Assembly: GCA_017448545.1 (NCBI GenBank)
Contig: JAFSLH010000025.1
Coordinates: 1-64,000 of the forward strand
Source of the DNA: Clostridia bacterium
GTDB taxonomy: Bacteria; Bacillota; Clostridia; Christensenellales; CAG-138
Length of the DNA stretch: 64,000 nucleotides
Direction of reading: 5' to 3'
The notes under the pieces were generated by a model. That model was not told where the DNA came from. It made no database searches and saw only the letters and a list, made by a program, of their open reading frames with translations. Of this stretch, positions 59,093 to 64,000 are shown one piece after another (position 1 is the stretch's first letter; every line of letters begins with the position of its first letter). The position numbers and the translations under genes are program-made.

Positions 59093-59124
59093 GGCATCTG
59101 TCAAATCGGCAGATGTCTTTTTTT
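59093..59124 (+). terminator. Terminator of the AAA15 ATPase gene
   Basis: GGCATCTG (59093-59100), 9-nt loop, CAGATGTC (59110-59117), then seven T residues. Confidence 0.85.
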
Positions 59125-59212
59125 GCTCTGAAATAAAATATATCATTTTCTTGTGGAACATTTGTATAGACTTGTCCTGTTTCAATGTGTAAGCGATCGC
59201 CGATCGGGTGGG

Positions 59213-59389
59213 ATGACCGATCCGATTCTTACAGAAACTACTCCCACCGTTCACGGTTCATGGGATGGAAACTGCGGATGCGTGGAGACCGGAGGTGAAA
59301 ATGAAAAGAACAGTATCGCACCGGAAACGGGAAGTGAACCAAAGGGACAAGAACAGAATAGGACGCAATCTTGGGAGTCGGTCGTTTGA
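59213..59389 (+). CDS. Possible 58-aa ORF at the element's left part
   Basis: ATG-initiated frame of 58 codons rich in Thr, Glu, Gly and Gln. The ribosome site is poor and no family is recognised. A terminator overlaps its end. Could be noncoding leader sequence. Confidence 0.25.
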   Translation: MTDPILTETTPTVHGSWDGNCGCVETGGENEKNSIAPETGSEPKGQEQNRTQSWESVV

Positions 59390-59402
59390 TCGGCTTTTTT
59401 CT
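59376..59402 (+). terminator. Terminator or attenuator before the RepA-like gene
   Basis: AGTCGGTC-GTTT-GATCGGCT (two G-T pairs) followed by TTTTTC, 28 bp before the RepA-like start codon. Confidence 0.6.
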
Positions 59403-59430
59403 TTTGCCGTCCGGAAAGGAGGAACCCGAA

Positions 59431-60426
59431 ATGAGTGAATTGAAGCTCAAACCGTTAAGCACGGTACAGCCGCAGTCGGTGGAATGGCTGTGGTATCCGT
59501 ACATTCCGTTCGGTAAGGTCACGATCCTGCAGGGTGATCCCGGCGAGGGCAAGACGATGCTCATGCTGCATCTGATCGCCGATCTGACAAGGGGCAGAAA
59601 CCTTTGGGAGCAGGAAGAACCGAATGCGCCTATGACCTGCATCTATCAGACTGCGGAGGACGGCATTGCAGATACGATCGTTCCGCGTTTGGTCGCAATG
59701 GACGCCGATCTTGACAAGGTTGTGGTGATCGACGAGGAAGATGCTTTGCTGTCCTTTACGGACGACCGGCTCGAACAGGCGATTCTTGCAACCGGCGCGC
59801 TGCTGCTGGTACTCGATCCGCTGCAGGCGTACCTCGGCGCGGACGTCGATATGCATCGTGCAAATGAAGTGCGTCCGGCATTTCATGTGCTGTCGAACAT
59901 CGCACAGAGGACAGGCTGTGCGATCGTTTTGATCGGGCACATGAACAAGATGAAAGGCATCGGCAGTCTGTACCGCGGGCTAGGTTCGATCGACATTGCC
60001 TGTGCGGCGCGGAGCATTCTGCTCGTCTGCAAACCGGACAAGAAACGGGACGAAGTGTATCTCGCCCATGTGAAGACGAACATCGGTCCCATGGGCGAAA
60101 CCATGGTGTTCGTCCGGGACGATGATCGCACGGAATACATCGGTACCTGCGACGATACTGCGGACGATTTGTTGTCCGGCGGTAAGGGCGAAGAAGCGGA
60201 AACCATGTCGAAGGTTACAAGAGCGACACTGTACCTGCAGGAGCTCGCGCAGCAATGCGACGAGATGCCGAGTACAGACGTGTACGCATGGATGCTGCAG
60301 AAGGGCATTTCCAAGCGCACGACGGAAGAAGCGAAGAAACTGCTCGGCATTGCTTCCATTCGGCGCGGTAACCAATGCTTCTTCGATCTCAAACCGCCGC
60401 AGCTTCCGCAATTGGAAGAAGCGTAA
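59431..60426 (+). CDS. RepA-like AAA_25 ATPase of a mobile element
   Basis: 331 aa. RecA/DnaB-like hexameric ATPase fold: Walker A GDPGEGKT (35-42), Walker B ALLLVLDPLQAYLG, then LIGHMNKMKG and SLYRGLGSIDIACAAR. The last 90 residues look like a winged helix (LYLQELAQQCDEMPSTDVYA). Such genes accompany MobV relaxases in clostridial mobilizable elements and may act in replication. It has AAGGAGG before the ATG. A 15-bp imperfect inverted repeat follows the stop codon. Confidence 0.82.
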   Translation: MSELKLKPLSTVQPQSVEWLWYPYIPFGKVTILQGDPGEGKTMLMLHLIADLTRGRNLWEQEEPNAPMTCIYQTAEDGIADTIVPRLVAMDADLDKVVVIDEEDALLSFTDDRLEQAILATGALLLVLDPLQAYLGADVDMHRANEVRPAFHVLSNIAQRTGCAIVLIGHMNKMKGIGSLYRGLGSIDIACAARSILLVCKPDKKRDEVYLAHVKTNIGPMGETMVFVRDDDRTEYIGTCDDTADDLLSGGKGEEAETMSKVTRATLYLQELAQQCDEMPSTDVYAWMLQKGISKRTTEEAKKLLGIASIRRGNQCFFDLKPPQLPQLEEA

Positions 60427-60429
60427 GAC

Positions 60430-60472
60430 AACAACGCCGCAAAATGGTGGGTACGAGTTTTGCGGTGTTGTT
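60430..60472. other. Long stem-loop after the RepA-like gene
   Basis: AACAACGCCGCAAAA (60430-60444) pairs with TTTTGCGGTGTTGTT (60458-60472) with one G-T pair. There is no T-run, so it may be a regulatory or replication structure. Confidence 0.5.
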
Positions 60473-60630
60473 GCGTGGCGGCAGAATCGAAACCTTGAGG
60501 GAGCAAGGTTGCCGCTGCCGACACTCGCGGACGGAAGAAACGTGCGAAAAGCGCGGTTCGACGCCGTCCGCAGAGGCTGACGAGAACGGTCAAACACCGT
60601 TATACGGCAGCCGAAAAGCTCCCTGCAAGG

Positions 60631-60667
60631 GCACACGACCTACCGTGTAGGTCTAGTGTGTTATACT
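60631..60667 (+). other. oriT of the pMV158/MobV type with nick site
   Basis: A hairpin ACCTAC-CGT-GTAGGT (60638-60652) lies inside outer arms CACAC/GTGTG, followed by TAGTGTG/TTATACT (60654-60667). TAGTGTG/TTA is the known nick sequence of pMV158-family MobM relaxases, so cleavage is predicted between 60660 and 60661. The MobV gene begins 370 bp downstream. No gene is recognised in 60473-60939. Confidence 0.8.
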
Positions 60668-60939
60668 GCTCGGCGAAGTCAAAGGATTTCTTCGGGATAA
60701 GGGATGGATTTCGAGCAGTCGCCGCCGCGGGAGGACGGTTCACAGTGCGAACCTCCGATCGCGGCATGAGCAGAGCAGTATTCTTTCCCCCGCGAGGGTG
60801 AGAACTACACCGCAAACGGCGCACTCCATACTTGCGGCGTTGTTCTGCATCGACCGTAGCGCTGCCATGCAGCACAGCGTTATGGTACATCTTTTTGCTG
60901 CAAATACAAATGTACAAACACAGAAAGGAAATCAAATCA

Positions 60940-61047
60940 ATGCTGAAACAGCATACCAATCAAATCACCGTTGTGCATATCCTTCGGGATATGTTTTTGA
61001 ACCACACCTGCCGAAAGGAGGAGACCGTATGCCCTACGCGATCCTGA
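60940..61047 (+). CDS. 35-aa ORF overlapping the MobV start
   Basis: ATG with AAAGGAA upstream, 35 codons (MLKQHTNQITVVHILRDMFL...), ending 19 bp inside the relaxase gene in another frame. It could couple or restrain relaxase translation. Unproven. Confidence 0.35.
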   Translation: MLKQHTNQITVVHILRDMFLNHTCRKEETVCPTRS

Positions 61048-62027
61048 GATTTCAGAAGGCGCAAGCCGGCGGCGTTGCCGGACGCGACCGTCACAACGAA
61101 CGGAAAAAGGACGAATACAAGAGCAATCCGAACATCGACCGATCCAAGTCGGAACAGAACTATCACCTGATCGAGCCGTCCGGCAAGTACAAGCAATGCT
61201 GCATGGATCGTATCCAAGCGGTCGGAGCACGAACACGATCCAACAGTGTAATCATGGTCGAAGCGCTGATCACCACGTCTCCGGAGGTCATGGAAAAACT
61301 GAATAGCTCCGAGCAGCGGCAGTTCTTTGAAAGGGCTGCCGCTTTCCTGTACGAGCGGATCGGCAAAGAGAACGTGATCTCGGCGGTCGTTCACATGGAC
61401 GAGAAAACGCCGCACATGCACTTCTGCTTCGTACCGATTACAAAAGACGGAAGATTGTCCGCAAAGGAAGTCCTCGGCAACAAAGCCGCGTTCAGCAAGT
61501 GGCAGGATGATTTCTACGATCGGATGCATGGCTTCTACCCGGAACTGGAACGCGGCTTGCCTGCCGCGATCACCGGACGCAAGCACATCCCACCGTATCT
61601 GTTCCGTTCGGCTGAGAACGTCAGCAAATCGTATGACGCGATCAGCAAAGCGATCTCGGACATCAATATCTTCAATGCGGGCAAGAAACGAGAGGAAGCG
61701 ATCCGTGCGATCGGTCGGTATCTGCCCGATTGCTACAAGCTGATCGAGCAAAGCAAGAGCATCGACGGGTATGTCACAGAACTCGAGCAAAAGCTTGCCG
61801 ATCAGAAGAAAGACACAGCTTTTGAGTCGCAGCGTGTACGGAATCGGGAACAGCAAATCCGTATGCTGAACGAACAGTTATACGAGCACGAACAGGATCT
61901 GAAGAAACTGCAAAGGGAGCGCGACAAGGCGCAGAAGATCGTAGATGCGATCCCTGCCGATGTACGCGCCGAAATCGACAAATCCATGAAAAAGAAAGGA
62001 GCCAAGCGTTATGACTATGAACGATAA
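61029..62027 (+). CDS. MobV-family relaxase (Mob_Pre)
   Basis: 332-aa plasmid recombination/mobilization enzyme. The N-terminus MPYAILRFQK has the family start, the metal-binding motif HMDEKTPHMH lies at 122-131, and a C-terminal coiled coil (about 250-310) follows. It nicks oriT and stays attached to the transferred strand during mobilization by a co-resident conjugative element. AAGGAGGAG precedes the ATG. It overlaps the ParB-like gene by 17 bp. An oriT of the matching type lies upstream. Confidence 0.92.
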   Translation: MPYAILRFQKAQAGGVAGRDRHNERKKDEYKSNPNIDRSKSEQNYHLIEPSGKYKQCCMDRIQAVGARTRSNSVIMVEALITTSPEVMEKLNSSEQRQFFERAAAFLYERIGKENVISAVVHMDEKTPHMHFCFVPITKDGRLSAKEVLGNKAAFSKWQDDFYDRMHGFYPELERGLPAAITGRKHIPPYLFRSAENVSKSYDAISKAISDINIFNAGKKREEAIRAIGRYLPDCYKLIEQSKSIDGYVTELEQKLADQKKDTAFESQRVRNREQQIRMLNEQLYEHEQDLKKLQRERDKAQKIVDAIPADVRAEIDKSMKKKGAKRYDYER

Positions 62028-62913
62028 AAAGAAAGCACCGAAGCCGGTTTTGATCCCTTTGGACAAGCTGCATCCGTTCCCCGATCATCCGTATAAGGTG
62101 AAAGACAACGAGGAAATGGATCGGCTGGTCAACAGCATTCTAGAGCACGGCATCCTGACGCCGATCCTTGCGCGTCCGATCGAAAACACGGACGGTGAGC
62201 TTGAGATACTTTCCGGGCATCGCCGCTGCCACGCGGCAAAGAGAGCTTTTCTTTCCGCCGTACCGACGATTGTGTGTGCGCTCACCCGTGATGAAGCCGC
62301 GGTTTTAGTCGTGGACAGTAATCTCCACCGGGAACGGTTGTTACCGTCCGAGAAAGCAAAAGCGTACAAGCTGAAATTCGATGCGTTGAAGCACCAAGGG
62401 CGATACGACTATATTTTCGGCAACGACACTTCGGGACAAGTTGTCCCGAAGCCGGATGATCGGCGGACGTCAGCGTTGATCGGCGAAGCAATGGGCGAAA
62501 GCTACAAAACTGTGGATCGCTACATCCGGCTCACGGAACTGATCCCGGACCTCATGTCGTTGGTGGATTCCGGCAGAATCGCCTTCTCGGTAGGTGTGGA
62601 GCTTTCCTACCTGAACGAAGAACAGCAGCATGAGATCAGTCTCGACGCGGAGGTGTGGGAACGGACGCCGTCCTATTCACAGGCGGTTCGGATGCACAAG
62701 GAGCAGAACCTCGGCACGCTGACGATCGAGCGGATGCAGGAGATCATGAACGAGGACAAGCCGAATCAGAAGGAGCATCTGTCCCTCCCGATGGAGCGCA
62801 TCTCCAAGTACATCCCCAAGGGCTATACGCCAAAACAGGCACAGGAATACGTCGAAAACGTACTGGAACAGGCGTATAAGCGCCGGATGCGTTCCCGTGA
62901 GGAGGAGCGATAA
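62011..62913 (+). CDS. ParB/RepB-like DNA-binding protein
   Basis: 300 aa. ParB N-terminal nuclease-like domain (about 12-110): IPLDKLHPFPDHPYKV, then LEILSGHRRCHAAKRA and SNLHRERLLPSEKA. A helix-turn-helix follows (about 140-200). It is common on Tn4451-like and other clostridial elements, where it probably aids element maintenance or regulation. AAGGAG lies 9 bp before the ATG. Confidence 0.9.
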   Translation: MTMNDKKKAPKPVLIPLDKLHPFPDHPYKVKDNEEMDRLVNSILEHGILTPILARPIENTDGELEILSGHRRCHAAKRAFLSAVPTIVCALTRDEAAVLVVDSNLHRERLLPSEKAKAYKLKFDALKHQGRYDYIFGNDTSGQVVPKPDDRRTSALIGEAMGESYKTVDRYIRLTELIPDLMSLVDSGRIAFSVGVELSYLNEEQQHEISLDAEVWERTPSYSQAVRMHKEQNLGTLTIERMQEIMNEDKPNQKEHLSLPMERISKYIPKGYTPKQAQEYVENVLEQAYKRRMRSREEER

Positions 62914-62915
62914 CG

Positions 62916-63188
62916 ATGCAGACAACCGAAATCAAGATGCTCCGAAATATGGAGCAGCAGGATCAGGAATACGTTGTCAACGGGGTGCGATATATCGTCG
63001 CATCCCGTTTCCTCCCGTTCCACCCGAAGAAGGAGAAGCCGATCTTCTTGCGGGATCGGCTCGAACACCACCTGACCGCATTCGCGGCAGAATTGACAGC
63101 GGAGACAGAACCATCTACGATAACGTCGGAATGTGTATGTACGGCTGTCGGAAAGGAGGCATATGCAGCCGAAAAAGAAAAAGGTTGA
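62916..63188 (+). CDS. Small conserved mobile-element protein
   Basis: 90 aa, starting 2 bp after the ParB stop codon with GGAGGAG upstream. The sequence opens YVVNGVRYIVASRFLPF and holds no known motif. Similar short proteins sit between ParB and the recombinase in clostridial elements. It overlaps the recombinase start by 26 bp. Confidence 0.65.
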   Translation: MQTTEIKMLRNMEQQDQEYVVNGVRYIVASRFLPFHPKKEKPIFLRDRLEHHLTAFAAELTAETEPSTITSECVCTAVGKEAYAAEKEKG

Positions 63189-64000
63189 GGGCATCACCGC
63201 CCTTTACTGCCGTTTGTCGAAGGACGACGGACAGGACGCTGAGAGCAATTCGATCTCGAATCAGAAACAGTTCCTTGAACAAAAGGCACGAGAGTATGGG
63301 CTTTCGGACACACGCTACTATGTGGACGACGGATATACAGGTACCAATTTCAATCGTCCCGGCTTCCAGAAGATGCTGGAGGACATTGAGCTCGGATACG
63401 TTACGACAGTCATGGTGAAAGACCTTTCCCGTCTCGGACGCCATTACGTGGAGGTCGGCAACTACACGGACACCTACTTCCCGGAACACGATGTGCGGTT
63501 CATCGCGGTCAACGATATGGTGGACTCTGACGAGGGCGAAAATGAGCTGGCGCCGTTTCGCAACGTCATGAACGAAATGTACGCCCGTGATATTTCCCGC
63601 AAGATCCGGTGTTCGCACCGCCTGCGTGGAAATATGGGTGAGCCGCTGTCGCAGCCGCCCTACGGGTACATGAAATCGCCGGAGAACAAGAAAAAGTGGA
63701 TCATAGATCCGGAGCCCGCCGAGGTTGTCAAAACGATCTTTCGGTTGACATTGGAAGGTAACGGCCTTGAAACAGTCGCCCATATTATGAGCGATCGGCA
63801 GATCCCGATCCCTATGGCGTATTGGTTCAGCAAAGGTCTTCCCCGTGGTGGGAAACGTCCGCAGAGTGAACCATATCATTGGCGGACGAGCGGCGTCAGC
63901 CAGATCCTTCGGAATCAGGAGTATTGCGGGGACATCGTGAACTTCAAGACGTATTCCAAATCGTTCAAGAACAAGAAACGGATCGAGAATTCCGAGGAAA
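63163..64000 (+). CDS. Large serine recombinase (TnpX-like), cut by the window edge
   Basis: The first 279 residues are present. Resolvase domain: YCRLSKDDGQDAESNSISNQ with catalytic Ser19, TGTNFNRPGFQKML, KDLSRLGRHYVEVG. The recombinase domain begins near residue 150 (GNMGEPLSQPPYGYMK) with its helical LSR features (SQILRNQEYCGDI). It inserts and excises the element as a circle. The ATG has AAAGGAGG 2-3 bp upstream and lies inside the preceding gene. The zinc-ribbon and C-terminal parts lie beyond 64000. Confidence 0.93.
   Translation, partial: MQPKKKKVEGITALYCRLSKDDGQDAESNSISNQKQFLEQKAREYGLSDTRYYVDDGYTGTNFNRPGFQKMLEDIELGYVTTVMVKDLSRLGRHYVEVGNYTDTYFPEHDVRFIAVNDMVDSDEGENELAPFRNVMNEMYARDISRKIRCSHRLRGNMGEPLSQPPYGYMKSPENKKKWIIDPEPAEVVKTIFRLTLEGNGLETVAHIMSDRQIPIPMAYWFSKGLPRGGKRPQSEPYHWRTSGVSQILRNQEYCGDIVNFKTYSKSFKNKKRIENSEE

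Overview
The window reads as a G+C-rich chromosome segment of an anaerobic Gram-positive gut bacterium of the Bacillota, class Clostridia. An Oscillospirales- or Christensenellales-like lineage is my inference, not proven. The evidence is: AGGAGG-type ribosome sites with some TTG and GTG starts; TTGACA/TATAAT promoters with 17-bp spacers; LCP, NlpC/P60 and Lgt envelope genes; many lipoproteins; Tn4451/pMV158-like mobile genes; and the intergenic palindromic repeats.

Layout. 1-137: minus-strand leader and promoter of an rRNA operon lying left of the window. 0.5-5.1 kb: glycoside operon (GH3 beta-glucosidase, 57-aa membrane protein, GPH sugar symporter). 5.1-7.8 kb: TldD/TldE protease pair. 8.1-12.7 kb: thyA, a LURP-one-related protein and leuS. 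12.8-15.2 kb: lgt overlapping a CapA-like protein. 15.4-17.9 kb: polar amino-acid ABC importer ending in a TrpR/YerC-type regulator, with a perfect palindrome filling the promoter spacer. 18.2-19.6 kb: NlpC/P60 hydrolase. 19.8-21.2 kb: radical SAM/SPASM enzyme with an acidic repeat-bearing probable substrate. 21.5-28.5 kb: M18 aminopeptidase, flavin-reductase-like protein, carbohydrate-binding lipoprotein, and a fusion of a degenerate PIG-L domain to a phosphodiester glycosidase. 28.9-40.8 kb: heterodimeric ABC exporter, XRE/LiaF-like regulator, C69 dipeptidase, PIG-L deacetylase, PRTase, LCP protein, nagB, a frameshifted gene and a cysteine hydrolase.

From about 41 kb the sequence becomes accessory: a collapsed ferredoxin gene, an A+T-rich Ser/Thr kinase, TnpV, and then a 12.7-kb all-minus-strand envelope/export system (43.1-55.9 kb). 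That system comprises a two-component system, three CxPTP lipoproteins plus a remnant of a fourth, another lipoprotein, a CARDB-like membrane-anchored protein and an ABC-2 type transporter. Three transcription units in it carry the same promoter layout: ATTACA-N5-ATTACA, exactly 31 bp, then a -10 box. I infer that they form one regulon of the local response regulator.

56-59.1 kb is A+T-rich, with a YjzC-like/Cas2-fold (SinR-like) gene pair, a candidate small RNA and a lone AAA15-type ATPase. 59.4-64 kb is the backbone of an integrative mobilizable element: RepA-like ATPase, a pMV158-type oriT, MobV relaxase, ParB-like protein and a large serine recombinase cut off by the window edge.

The strongest novelty candidates are the two-component export regulon and the radical SAM/repeat-protein pair. 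Other notable items are the palindromic GTGAATT/AATTCAC repeat family and the importer operon with its own candidate operator and regulator. No tRNA, rRNA body or CRISPR array was seen.
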